Origin: Gammaproteobacteria bacterium
GTDB lineage: Bacteria > Pseudomonadota > Gammaproteobacteria > Pseudomonadales > Halieaceae
Length of the DNA stretch: 64,000 nt
Direction: 5' to 3'
Assembly: GCA_030427485.1 (NCBI GenBank)
Contig: JAUICG010000005.1
Coordinates: forward strand, 140,629-204,628
The notes beneath the pieces are model-generated. The model saw only the letters and a program-made list of their open reading frames with translations. It had not been told where the DNA came from and made no database searches. Shown piece by piece: positions 7,492-16,870 of the stretch (its first letter is position 1; each line of letters begins with the position of its first letter). The position numbers and the translations under genes are program-made.

Positions 7492-8548
7492 GCCGGGTGG
7501 CCAGCGCGGGCCTGAACAGGCCGCGCAGTCGATGCAGCAGCGCGGACAACTGCCCGCGCCAGCGCGCCACGGGCAGCCTGGGCAGCAGATACCTGGCCAG
7601 CAGTGTGCCGGCAATCATCAGTGCCAGGCCGGCGCCCGCCAGCAGCCACTGTCGCGGCGTGATCGCGATCCGGGCGGGAGTTGCCGGCGCCGCGGCTGCG
7701 CTACCCGCTACGTCGATGCGTGTTTCCGGCAGTGTCAGCAACGCCAGTTTGCCGGTATTGGTGTTCCACCAGTAGTAGTCGCGAGCCGGCAGCCGGTAGT
7801 GCCCCGGCTGCTCCACCACGTAGCTGATGCGCACGCTGCGACTGGCCAGGCTCTGCCCCCGGTTGTTGCTGTTGTCCAGCTTCGGGGGCGACGGATATGC
7901 ACCGAGGCCGTCCTGCGGCTCGGCGTCATAGCCCGGGAGCATCATCGCCAGCACGTCCGTGGCCTCGAACCGCACCTCGTGCTCGAACGCATCCCCGACA
8001 ACCAGCCCTTCGAGTGAGCGGTCGAAGCTCTGGCTGACGCTGAACGCCGGCGCCGCCACCCAGTGCTCCGCCTGTGCCAGGCTCTCGGGAACGGTCACGC
8101 GAAACTGCTGCGGCGGGCTGTGCAGCTCGCCCGCTATATTGCCCGCCTCCCCGGCATTCACCTGTACCTTCAGCGGCAGGCGGCCGATGGTGAAGTCGCC
8201 GGCGCGCTGCGGAAATACGTCCAGTGTCCAGCGTTGCACCACCCAGCTGTCGCCGTTGCGGGTCTCGCTGGCGTTGCTGGCGAACTGCTCGGTTTGCAGG
8301 ATCACCAGGCCCGGCACCTCGGGAATACTGATCCGCGTGCCGCCGGTAAACCAGGTGTCGGTGGCGATCTCCAGCGTCAGCACCACGCGCTGCCCCGGCA
8401 CGATACCGGTGCGCGGACTCAACGCGCTGTCGACCTGCAGGTGGCCGGCATCCTGCCACTCCCGCAGCGATGTGCCGGCACAGAGCGGGCTGAAGGCGAG
8501 CGTCCACGCCAGCAGGCAGAACCACAGGCCTCGCACCGCGGCGCTCAT
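7463..8548 (-). CDS. BatD-like membrane-anchored protein
   Basis: The 361-aa protein has a signal peptide (residues 1-22), a large periplasmic beta-rich region and one C-terminal helix (about WLLAGAGLALMIAGTLLARY) followed by a basic tail. Sequence flavour (PGQRVVLTLEIATDTWFTGG, WVVQRWTLDVFPQRAGDFTI, VRISYVVEQPGHYRLPA) and position at the end of a MoxR-VWA operon identify BatD (aerotolerance) relatives. The ATG overlaps the stop of the preceding gene as ATGA, indicating translational coupling. Proposed role: periplasmic partner of the two VWA proteins; biochemical function is unknown for the family. Confidence 0.85.
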   Translation of the reverse strand: MSAAVRGLWFCLLAWTLAFSPLCAGTSLREWQDAGHLQVDSALSPRTGIVPGQRVVLTLEIATDTWFTGGTRISIPEVPGLVILQTEQFASNASETRNGDSWVVQRWTLDVFPQRAGDFTIGRLPLKVQVNAGEAGNIAGELHSPPQQFRVTVPESLAQAEHWVAAPAFSVSQSFDRSLEGLVVGDAFEHEVRFEATDVLAMMLPGYDAEPQDGLGAYPSPPKLDNSNNRGQSLASRSVRISYVVEQPGHYRLPARDYYWWNTNTGKLALLTLPETRIDVAGSAAAAPATPARIAITPRQWLLAGAGLALMIAGTLLARYLLPRLPVARWRGQLSALLHRLRGLFRPALATRLNPGSSSGE

Positions 8549-10203
8549 TGGTCGCCCTCCGGCGCGGGCTGCGGCGCCGCTTCCCTGGCCTGCAGTTGCA
8601 TCGCGAACTTGATCGCGAGGAACTGGGAGGGGTCCTGTTGCACGCCGCGCAGCCACATTTCGCTGGTGGCCGGGTCCTGCAGAATCTGCTCGGCGGTGAG
8701 CTGCGTGATCTTGGCGTCCTGCCAGACCACTTCATCCGCGCCCTGGGCGGGAACCGCGTCGTCGCTGCCCAGTTCCTTGTCCCCGCCACCGGTGCCGGCT
8801 TCCTGTTGCTGGCTCTCGCTGAGCCGGTTGATCTCCTCGATGATCGCCTGCACGCGGGCGCGGTTGGCGGCGGCGCCCGGGTAATCGGGGTGGCGCGCCA
8901 GCAGGCGGTCATAGCGGTTGACCGCGCGCACGTAGTCGCGCGCCTGGGCGCGCGCGTTGGCCTCGTTGAACAGCGCATCGTCGCTGTCGCTGCGGGAAAA
9001 ATACTCGGCGGCGAGCAGGAACTGCTCGTCGTAGTAGTAGGCCATGCCTTTCCACATCGGGTCCGTGAAACTGGCCGCGGCGGCCGGATAGCGGCCCATC
9101 TGCATCAACAGGCGGCCCTGCTGGTCGCCGGTCAGCCACAGGTCGGCAAACCAGCGGCCGATGCCGGACGGCGCGCTGTCGGGGACGGTGTCCCCCTGCG
9201 CCAGCGCCGGCGGTGGCGCAACGCTCAACACCAGCGGCAGCAGCACGCTGGCCCAGGTCAGCGTCCAGCCTTTGCGGAACCACATCAGGAACAGGATCAT
9301 CGCCGGAAACACCAGCGGGTAGCCGCTGTCCAGCCACGGCAGCGCACTGTCCTCCACCACCACGTAGTGGCTGTTGACGCGGCGATTGATCTGGCGGACG
9401 TCGGCGTCATCCACGGTCAGCGATACATACTCGCCATTCACCGCGGCCGCCAGTGACTGCAGCGCGGCTTTCTCCAGTGGGGCGACATCCGGGGTCTCCG
9501 CTTCGCTGCCCACCCCCTCCACCACCAGCTGGTGCGGGTGGCTCGCGAAGTAGGTCTCGAACGCCGCCTCGCTGTCGGCGCCGAGGCCGTCGGCGAACAG
9601 CACCACGGTGGCGGGGGCCAGGGTCCCGCGCAGAATGTCGTCGACCAGCGGCAGCGCGTACTCGGGAAACTTGCCGCTGCGCGGCATGGTGGACGGTTTG
9701 ATCGCCGCCAGGTACTGGTTGAGGATGTCCTGGTCCGCGGTGAGCGACAGCACGGTGTGCGCGGTACCGGAGTACGCGACCAGCGCGGCCTGCTTGTCCG
9801 GCCGCAGCGCCAGCAGGTCGGCGATTTTCTGTTTCGCGCGTTGCAGGCGACTGGGTTGTACATCCCTCTGCTGCATCGAGTTGGAGGCATCCAGCAGTAT
9901 CACCAGCGCCGCCTCGTCCTGGCTCAGCGGTGAGGGTTGCTGGCGCCAGCTGGGACCCATCACCAGCAGCAGCGCGAACAGCATGAACACCACGGAAAAA
10001 TTGCGCGGGTTGAACCAGCGCGTTTCGAAGCGCTGCAGCCGCAGGTGCTGCAGCAGGTGCGGCGCGATGATGCCGCCGAACATGTCGCGGTCGGCGTGGC
10101 GACGGTTCTGCATCCACACCATGGCCAGCCAGGGAATCAGCAGCAGTCCCCATTCCGGGCGCAGGAAGTGGAAGTAGCGCAGTGCGTCGAGGTCAGGCAG
10201 CAT
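8545..10203 (-). CDS. BatB-type VWA protein with TPR (BatB-BatC fusion)
   Basis: The 552-aa protein has N-terminal membrane helices (about 18-32 and 70-84), a von Willebrand A domain with intact MIDAS start DASNS (105-109), further helices near 300-345, and then a region with TPR features (AYYYDEQFLLAAEYF, NEANARAQARDYVRAVNRYDRLL). Its Gln/Glu/Asp-rich tail ends in the cytoplasm or periplasm. In many genomes the TPR part is a separate BatC protein; here it is joined to BatB. It would act with the MoxR ATPase as a metal-ion-dependent adhesion scaffold. The start overlaps batA by 11 bp and the stop overlaps batD by 4 bp. Confidence 0.9.
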   Translation of the reverse strand: MLPDLDALRYFHFLRPEWGLLLIPWLAMVWMQNRRHADRDMFGGIIAPHLLQHLRLQRFETRWFNPRNFSVVFMLFALLLVMGPSWRQQPSPLSQDEAALVILLDASNSMQQRDVQPSRLQRAKQKIADLLALRPDKQAALVAYSGTAHTVLSLTADQDILNQYLAAIKPSTMPRSGKFPEYALPLVDDILRGTLAPATVVLFADGLGADSEAAFETYFASHPHQLVVEGVGSEAETPDVAPLEKAALQSLAAAVNGEYVSLTVDDADVRQINRRVNSHYVVVEDSALPWLDSGYPLVFPAMILFLMWFRKGWTLTWASVLLPLVLSVAPPPALAQGDTVPDSAPSGIGRWFADLWLTGDQQGRLLMQMGRYPAAAASFTDPMWKGMAYYYDEQFLLAAEYFSRSDSDDALFNEANARAQARDYVRAVNRYDRLLARHPDYPGAAANRARVQAIIEEINRLSESQQQEAGTGGGDKELGSDDAVPAQGADEVVWQDAKITQLTAEQILQDPATSEMWLRGVQQDPSQFLAIKFAMQLQAREAAPQPAPEGDQ

Positions 10204-11194
10204 GGCGGGTACCGGTTTGTTGCAGCGCGCGCCATGTGCGCCAGGTGCCGAGGCCGTGGTAGAGCGTGTAGAGAACGAGCGCTATCGCGACAGGCAGCCA
10301 GTGCAGGCTCTGCCGGGGGCGGAAACTGACGGTTTCGTAGAGCTGCGGCTCCAGTTCGGCAATGGCCTGGTACGCGTCCCTTAGCGCCGCCTGGTCCAGC
10401 GCCTGGAACGACTGGCCGCCGGTCACTTCGGACACGCGCCGGATGGTGTCCATGTCCAGCGCCTCTTCGCCGGCGGAGGCGGGGTCGCCGATGGCGATGG
10501 TGTAGATGCGAATACCGAAGGTCTGCGCTACCTTGGCCGCGTCGACCGGCGGTACGGTGCTGCCGGTGTCGTTGCCGTCGGTCAGCATGATCAGCACGCG
10601 ATTGTCCGAATCGCTTTCCCGGAACAGCTTGATCGCCAGGCCGATGGCGTCGCCGAACACCGTGCTCTGCCCCGCCATGCCGATCTCGGTTTCCGACAGC
10701 AGTTGCTCCCACACGACATGGTCGTCCGTGAACGGCGTTTGCAGATACGCCGCGCTGCCGAACACGATCAGGCCGAGACGGTCGGAGGCGCGCTGGTCGG
10801 CCAGTTCCGACAGCACCTGTTTCACTGCGTCCAGCCGGTTCACTGTCTCGCCGCCGGGCAGCGTGAAATCGCGTGTTTCCATGGAGCCGGACAGGTCCAC
10901 CGCGATCATCAGGTCGCGGCCGGATTTCTGTTGCTCGATAGGCGCGCCCACCCACTGCGGTTTCGCCGCGGCCAGCACCAGGCACAGCCACATGAAGGCC
11001 ACCAGGAAGCGCTGGATACGGTCGCGCCGCAAAATCATCGCGCCGGTGTCGGGACGCTGCTGGCTCAGCTCGACGAGCTTGTCGAAGAACGGCACCCGGA
11101 CGGAATCGCGGCTCTCGCGGTAGGCCGGCAACAGCCACATGACGAGCGGCAGCGCCAGCAGCAGCAATGCCCAGGGGTGGGCCAGCTCATACAT
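10193..11194 (-). CDS. BatA-type VWA domain protein
   Basis: The 333-aa protein has two N-terminal membrane helices (about 6-23 and 63-78), a VWA domain with MIDAS motif DLSGS (100-104) and the supporting LTDGND motif, then a C-terminal helix near 300-318. This is the standard BatA layout. It is thought to work with MoxR-family ATPases in assembly of envelope or metallo-complexes; the client is unknown. It overlaps its neighbours by 8 bp upstream (DUF4381) and 11 bp downstream (BatB), so the operon is tightly coupled. Confidence 0.92.
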   Translation of the reverse strand: MYELAHPWALLLLALPLVMWLLPAYRESRDSVRVPFFDKLVELSQQRPDTGAMILRRDRIQRFLVAFMWLCLVLAAAKPQWVGAPIEQQKSGRDLMIAVDLSGSMETRDFTLPGGETVNRLDAVKQVLSELADQRASDRLGLIVFGSAAYLQTPFTDDHVVWEQLLSETEIGMAGQSTVFGDAIGLAIKLFRESDSDNRVLIMLTDGNDTGSTVPPVDAAKVAQTFGIRIYTIAIGDPASAGEEALDMDTIRRVSEVTGGQSFQALDQAALRDAYQAIAELEPQLYETVSFRPRQSLHWLPVAIALVLYTLYHGLGTWRTWRALQQTGTRHAA

Positions 11195-11690
11195 CGGCGG
11201 CTCCCCGGTGGTTTTCGACCCAGGCCAGGCAGGCGCCGTGCAGCGCCTGTCTGGTCGCGTCGCTTACCGCAGCGCCCTCGTAGACGCCCTGCGCCAGCAG
11301 TCTGCCGTGCTCGGGCGAGAACGGCGGCGACGCGCAGCGCTGGTTGAGAAAGGCGACCCACTCCTGCCCCGACAGGCGCGCGACCTGCTCGCGCGAGTAC
11401 GCGGCCAGCGCGGTGAGTTTCAGCAGCTTGTTCAGTTCCACCAGGGTGTCCTGCTGCGCGGACTGTGCGATCACCCGCAGCCGCGCGAGCGCCTCGCGGC
11501 GATAGCGGTTGCGATACCAGTGCCGCAGGCGGCGCCAGCCATAGCGCAGCAGCAGCACGGCCAGCAGCGCCGCCAGCACGGCCCAGCCCGCTGTTTGCGG
11601 CAGCCAGCTGATCGCCGCGGGCGACACCACTTCCACGAAGTCGCCCAGCGCGTAGTTGCCGAAAATATCCGGCAGCGGCGGCGCGCTCAC
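11187..11690 (-). CDS. DUF4381 family membrane protein
   Basis: The 167-aa protein has one N-terminal membrane helix (about 33-52, GWAVLAALLAVLLLRYGW) followed by a basic helical domain containing LNKLLKLTALAAYSREQVARLSGQEWVAFLNQ. This segment and its position between DUF58 and BatA are characteristic of DUF4381. The cytosolic domain is presumed to bridge DUF58/MoxR and the VWA proteins, which is inference from conserved context. The start overlaps the end of the DUF58 gene by 4 bp. Confidence 0.88.
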   Translation of the reverse strand: MSAPPLPDIFGNYALGDFVEVVSPAAISWLPQTAGWAVLAALLAVLLLRYGWRRLRHWYRNRYRREALARLRVIAQSAQQDTLVELNKLLKLTALAAYSREQVARLSGQEWVAFLNQRCASPPFSPEHGRLLAQGVYEGAAVSDATRQALHGACLAWVENHRGAADV

Positions 11691-12625
11691 TCCAGTACCC
11701 TCTGGCCGCCGAGTTTCTCGCGCAGCTGGTCTGTCACCGGGGTCACGGTGTCGATCGGAATCACCGGGATGTCGTGGCGTTTCAGTTCGCCCTGTACATG
11801 CGCCACGGAGCTTTCGAAACTGGCCTCGAATTTTTCGCCCAGGCCCTGGTGCCCCGGGTTGATCTCCAGCTGGTACCTGCCGTCGCTGACCACCAGTTTT
11901 TCGGCCCTGGAGATATCGCGTTCCAGCGGGTCGTAGATCAGCGAGCAGATGATATCGTTGTGCTGGCGGATGCGCCGGATGGTCTTCAGCGTGGCGTCGT
12001 TCCAGCCGTAGAAATCGGATATCAGCACCACGAGATAGTCGTGTCCGACGCTGCGCTCCAGACTCAGCAGGGCCTGCGCCAGCGCATCCGGATTGCTGCC
12101 GCGGCGGGCCGTGACGGTCAGTTCGTTGTTCATATCGGTCAGGTCGCCCAGCCAGCCCATCACCCGGCGCTCATTGCGGGTCGGCCGCGCTTCCACCGAT
12201 CTGTTGTCGTTGAACAGGATCGCGCCGATGCGGTCCCCGACCGAGAGCACGCGCCAGGCGGTGATCGCCGCGACCTCGGCGGCCACCACGGATTTCATTT
12301 TGTGGCGGCTGCCGAAAAACATCGGCAGGCGCTGGTCGACGAGAATCACCACCGGCCGGTCGCGCTCCTCGGTGTATACCCGCACATGGGGTTTGCCGGT
12401 GCGGTTGGTCACGCGCCAGTCCATGTTGCGAATATCGTCGCCCGGGCGGTAGTGGCGCAGCTCGTCGAAGTCCAGGCCGCGACCGCGCAGGCGCGAGCGT
12501 TTGCGCCCGCTCAGCAGCGAGCGCACGGGCTGCCTGGGCAGGTAGTTGAAGCCGCGCGCGGTGTAGCGCAGCCGCACCAGCGCGTGCAGGTTGGTGTAGA
12601 CATCCTCGCCAGCGGGAGTGTGCAC
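11687..12625 (-). CDS. DUF58 domain protein (MoxR-associated)
   Basis: The 312-aa soluble protein carries the DUF58 core SRLRGRGLDFDELRHYRPGDDIRNMDW at about 45-70, followed by a VWA-like fold (VVILVDQRLPMFFGS, LVVLISDFYGW). The MIDAS serine is absent (VDQRLPM), as is common in DUF58. These proteins always travel with MoxR ATPases and act in the same pathway, with unknown clients. The start lies 6 bp downstream of the moxR stop. Confidence 0.92.
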   Translation of the reverse strand: MHTPAGEDVYTNLHALVRLRYTARGFNYLPRQPVRSLLSGRKRSRLRGRGLDFDELRHYRPGDDIRNMDWRVTNRTGKPHVRVYTEERDRPVVILVDQRLPMFFGSRHKMKSVVAAEVAAITAWRVLSVGDRIGAILFNDNRSVEARPTRNERRVMGWLGDLTDMNNELTVTARRGSNPDALAQALLSLERSVGHDYLVVLISDFYGWNDATLKTIRRIRQHNDIICSLIYDPLERDISRAEKLVVSDGRYQLEINPGHQGLGEKFEASFESSVAHVQGELKRHDIPVIPIDTVTPVTDQLREKLGGQRVLE

Positions 12626-12631
12626 CTGCGC

Positions 12632-13600
<969 letters not shown>

Positions 13601-13685
13601 GGGTGAGCTCCTTCCTTCGCTGGTTTGGCTTGATGTGCGGTCGGGTGTGTTTCCGATGCAGTATAGCGACCTGCGGCCAGAGTTG

Positions 13686-14237
13686 CTAAGCGGCCCAGGC
13701 GCGCTCCGCGCGAAAGCGCTGCGACAGGTAATCCATCTGGTCGGCCAGGATTCTGTCCTTGGCCAGGAAGTGCCACTCCCAGGGGTTGGGTTTGAACGGC
13801 ACTGCCACCAGGGGCATGTGCGCCTCTTCGGGTGTGCGGTTGTCCTTTTCCCAGTTGCAGCGTTTGCAGGCGGCCACGACGTTTTCCCAGCGATCGGTAC
13901 CGCCGCGCGAGGTGGGCAGTACGTGGTCGCGGGTCAGTTCGGCGCGCGGGAACTGCCGGCCGCAGTACTGGCAGCGGTGGTCGTCGCGGCGAAACAGCGT
14001 GCGGTTGCACAGCGGTGGACTGAAGCCCTGCACAATCCTGCCCTGGATGGCGACGATGGGCTGCAGGTCGATGCGCGAGCGCAAGCCGTCGATGCGCCGG
14101 ATGCCGCCGAATACCGGCGGCAGGGATTCGCCGATGCCGTAGACGACATCACCCTTGGCATAGGCGGTTACCGCCTCGTGCAGCGTGATCCAGCCACGGG
14201 GGTGGCCGGCCAGGTCAAGTCGCAGGATAGTTTGCAT
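13686..14237 (-). CDS. HNH endonuclease family protein
   Basis: The 183-aa protein has a C-terminal HNH nuclease fold with two zinc-binding CxxC pairs (C89/C92 and C124/C127), the HNH histidine in LTRDHVLPTSRGG (His105) and Asn119 in WENVVAACKRCN. Residues 1-80 are an uncharacterised N-domain with GHPRGWITLHEAV. This stand-alone HNH type is common in marine gammaproteobacteria and is not associated here with restriction, phage or intron genes. The ATG at 14237 follows GGGGGAG; an in-frame GTG 12 bp upstream is less likely. The ribosome-binding site lies inside a hairpin (14243-14260). Confidence 0.9.
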   Translation of the reverse strand: MQTILRLDLAGHPRGWITLHEAVTAYAKGDVVYGIGESLPPVFGGIRRIDGLRSRIDLQPIVAIQGRIVQGFSPPLCNRTLFRRDDHRCQYCGRQFPRAELTRDHVLPTSRGGTDRWENVVAACKRCNWEKDNRTPEEAHMPLVAVPFKPNPWEWHFLAKDRILADQMDYLSQRFRAERAWAA

Positions 14238-14242
14238 CGTCT

Positions 14243-14260
14243 CCCCCACAATTCTGGGGG
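14243..14260 (-). promoter_or_regulatory. Hairpin covering the HNH gene ribosome-binding site
   Basis: On the minus-strand transcript CCCCCA-GAATTG-TGGGGG forms a 6-bp hairpin. Its 3' arm is the Shine-Dalgarno GGGGG directly before AGACG-ATG, so folding would hide the ribosome-binding site. This may simply keep translation low. Confidence 0.5.
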
Positions 14261-14308
14261 TAACGCTACTGCAATTTGGTGTCGACTACAATCGTGCGGA
14301 TTTACTAA

Positions 14309-15511
14309 TCAGGGGGTGCTCTGGGTGCGGTATTCCAGCGCGAATTCGTCGGCGGGAAGCGGGTCGTCGAAGGCATTGCCCTGGAGCACATCGCAGCGCA
14401 TGTCGGTCAGTTGGTTCGCAACCGCGATGGAGTCCACGCCATCGGCGACGACCCGCAGCGAGAAACTGTGTGCCAGACTGATAATCGCTTTGACGATGGC
14501 GAAATCCTTGCTCGATACCAGCATGCGCTCGACAAAGCTCCGGTCGATCTTCACCTCGTCAACGGGCAGGTCGCGAAAGTGCGCCAGTGACGACGAGCCG
14601 GTGCCGAACCGGTCGATAGTAACTGTCACGCCGATATCGTGCAGCCGTGACAGCTGGGCCAGCATGTGTTCGCCGCTGCCGACCCCGAACTGTTCGGACA
14701 CTTCCACGTTCAGCCGCGCCGGCGTCACGTCGAAGGCGGTCAGCGCGTCCTTGATAAAGTGCAGTATGTCGTCTTCCAGCAGCAGGGCGGGACAGATGTT
14801 CAACGCAATGGAAAGGGGCTCCGGCCAGCGCGCCAGGCGGCTGATCGCGGATTTGATCGCCCACCGCGTCAGCGGTTTGATCAGGTCCTCTCGCTCGGCG
14901 CGTTCGATGAATGCGTCCGGGGGCAGAATGCCGTGTTCCCGGTGATGCCAGTGGATGATCGCTTCAGCGCCGATCAGGGTGCGGGAGCCCGCGTGCACCT
15001 TCGGCTGGTAGTGCAGCTGGAACTGGTTTGTGTCCAGCGCCTGTTGCATCTCCCGCATCTCCGCCGGTTGCCCGCTCTCGTCGCTGCGATTTTCCGCTTC
15101 AGCGGCGGCAGAAAACAGGCGGAACAGGTTCTCCGATTGCTTGGCCTGGTTGAGGGCGATACCGGCCTGCTGCATGGCGAGCGCGAGGTCCGATTCCTGG
15201 TCGTCGAATTCGGTGAACCCCGCGGTCACGACTAGCGGCAGGGCCTGCCCGAGATGGTAGTGCGGCTCTTTGAACACGCTGTCCAGCTTGGCCGCCGCCA
15301 TGGCCAGTTCGTCGGCGCTGTCAATGTCGCGAAGAATCACGCAGGCGCGATTGTCGTTGAGGAAACTCCACTGGTCGTTGGATCGCACCCAGCCGGCCAG
15401 CCGGTGTCCGAACACATCGTGCAGGACCTGGTTGGTGCTTTTACTGCGGGTGTCCCCGGCATTGCCGTTCGCCAGTTCCACCAACCCCAGGATGCTGTTG
15501 CTGCTGGGCAT
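14309..15511 (-). CDS. Degenerate GGDEF-EAL protein (EAL catalytic residues altered)
   Basis: The 400-aa protein has an N-terminal degenerate GGDEF-like region (about 5-130, no GGDEF signature) and an EAL domain (150-395). The EAL motif reads EAIIHW (Glu183). The metal-binding DDFG is IDRFG with Arg301 in place of the second Asp. The later AEGVE motif is ADGVD (Asp357). Lys321, Asn239 and Gln377 positions look retained. Loss of the second Asp usually abolishes c-di-GMP hydrolysis, so a sensor or scaffold role is likely. The start overlaps the stop of the upstream HD-GYP-like gene by 1 bp (TGATG), so they are translated together. Confidence 0.9.
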   Translation of the reverse strand: MPSSNSILGLVELANGNAGDTRSKSTNQVLHDVFGHRLAGWVRSNDQWSFLNDNRACVILRDIDSADELAMAAAKLDSVFKEPHYHLGQALPLVVTAGFTEFDDQESDLALAMQQAGIALNQAKQSENLFRLFSAAAEAENRSDESGQPAEMREMQQALDTNQFQLHYQPKVHAGSRTLIGAEAIIHWHHREHGILPPDAFIERAEREDLIKPLTRWAIKSAISRLARWPEPLSIALNICPALLLEDDILHFIKDALTAFDVTPARLNVEVSEQFGVGSGEHMLAQLSRLHDIGVTVTIDRFGTGSSSLAHFRDLPVDEVKIDRSFVERMLVSSKDFAIVKAIISLAHSFSLRVVADGVDSIAVANQLTDMRCDVLQGNAFDDPLPADEFALEYRTQSTP

Positions 15512-16692
15512 CAGATGAAAAACTCCTCGCTGGTAGTATCGTAGGTACCGGACAGCAGTTCCCGGGATATCCAGCGCTCGCCTTCCGCAGCGATGGCCTG
15601 GTCGGCGAGATCCACGATCTTCGGCATGGTGCGTCGCGCTTTCGCACCGTTCAGTACAATCATGATTTCCGGCTTCAGACGTCGGGTGATGTTCTGCGCG
15701 GTGACGATTGCGACCTCACCCGTGTTCAGTTCGACCATCGCGCCGGTGGGAAACAGGCCGATGGCCTGTACGAATTGTTCCACCAGTGCCTCCTGGAACT
15801 GGTAGCCGCTGCGCTCCAGCAGTTCCACCATCGCCTCATTGGAGGTGCGCGCTTTCGCATAGGGGCGCGGCGTGATCATCGCGTCGTAGGCGTCCGCCAG
15901 TCCCGCGATGCGCGCCAGCAGAGGAATGGACGGGCCCTCGGCGGCCAGCGGATACCCCGAACCGTCCAGCCGCTCGTGGTGATTCTCGATGATCTCGATG
16001 ATGTCCCTGTCGATATTCCGCACGCCGGCTAACAGGTTGGCGCTCATCGACGGGTGTGCGCGGATGATTCTGCGCTGCGCGTCGGTCAGGTTTTCCGCCT
16101 GGTCGAGCAGTTCCGCCGGTAGTTGAGTCATGCCCACATCGCACAGCGAGCAAGCCGTGGCCAGCTTTTCCAGTTCGGATCTCGACAGGCCGATCTGTCG
16201 CCCGAGGATCACAGCCCACACGGCCATCGCGACACCGTGATAGGGACGGTACTCGATGTTGTCCTGCAGGCGCACCAGCGCGGCCACCGCGTCCTGGTTG
16301 CGAAACACGGCGTCGATCATGGGTTTGAGCGCGGCTTGCACGTCGCAGATATCCATATCGCTGCCGCTGCGCAGCCCATGGAAGGTCGCATCCAGCGCCT
16401 GGGCCGCTTTCTTGAATGCGACCGCGGCGCGATTGAACTCGTCCTTCAGGGACAGCCGGATAGCCGGTTTGGGTTCGGTATTGGAGACCGCCAGGGTCAG
16501 TGGTTGTCGTGCGCCGGTGTAGTCCGCATCCACATAGACATGGTCCACATAGTTGGAGACGTAGTTGATCTCCTCGGCATCCCGCACCACGAAACCCTGT
16601 AGGGTGAACGGGGTCTCGAGCCAAGGCCTGTCCAGTTCGGCGACGAACATGCCGGGTTCCAGATTCGTGGCGGAGAGTTTGACCAGTCGCAC
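15511..16692 (-). CDS. HD-GYP-like protein with DUF3391 (HD motif altered)
   Basis: The 393-aa protein has an N-terminal DUF3391-like domain (RLVKLSATNLEPGMFVAEL) and an HD-GYP domain (about 140-320). The diagnostic HHExxDGSGYP is intact (238-248), as are His213 and Asp267. The HD dyad itself is CD (Cys184-Asp185), and the following conserved Lys is Met188. Metal binding is probably impaired, so c-di-GMP hydrolysis is doubtful. The GTG at 16692 follows AAGTGAGG at proper distance; an in-frame GTG 12 bp upstream is an alternative. It forms an operon with the degenerate EAL gene downstream. Confidence 0.9.
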   Translation of the reverse strand: MRLVKLSATNLEPGMFVAELDRPWLETPFTLQGFVVRDAEEINYVSNYVDHVYVDADYTGARQPLTLAVSNTEPKPAIRLSLKDEFNRAAVAFKKAAQALDATFHGLRSGSDMDICDVQAALKPMIDAVFRNQDAVAALVRLQDNIEYRPYHGVAMAVWAVILGRQIGLSRSELEKLATACSLCDVGMTQLPAELLDQAENLTDAQRRIIRAHPSMSANLLAGVRNIDRDIIEIIENHHERLDGSGYPLAAEGPSIPLLARIAGLADAYDAMITPRPYAKARTSNEAMVELLERSGYQFQEALVEQFVQAIGLFPTGAMVELNTGEVAIVTAQNITRRLKPEIMIVLNGAKARRTMPKIVDLADQAIAAEGERWISRELLSGTYDTTSEEFFI

Positions 16693-16844
16693 GATGCACC
16701 TCACTTGTTTGTCCTTTCAAATGCAGACTAGTAAGTACGGTTTAGCGTGTCGATTTCAGGATTTCAGAAAGGAGAACTCGGTCACTCGCCGATGGGCGTT
16801 TTGTGACCCCGGTCCGGTATGCGCGGCGTGAATGATCCGGGAGC

Positions 16845-16860
16845 CGCCCCTGCCGGGGCG
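16845..16860 (-). terminator. Hairpin after DUF4382 lipoprotein gene
   Basis: The 6-bp stem CGCCCC/GGGGCG with a 4-nt loop starts 10 bp after the minus-strand stop at 16871. There is no following T-run, so termination would need Rho or another factor. Confidence 0.4.
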
Positions 16861-16870
16861 CTGGGGCCGC

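Noticed and set aside
8063..9456. Long plus-strand frames opposite the Bat operon
   Set aside because: Shadows of high-GC coding on the minus strand; the minus-strand proteins have clear VWA, TPR and membrane features.
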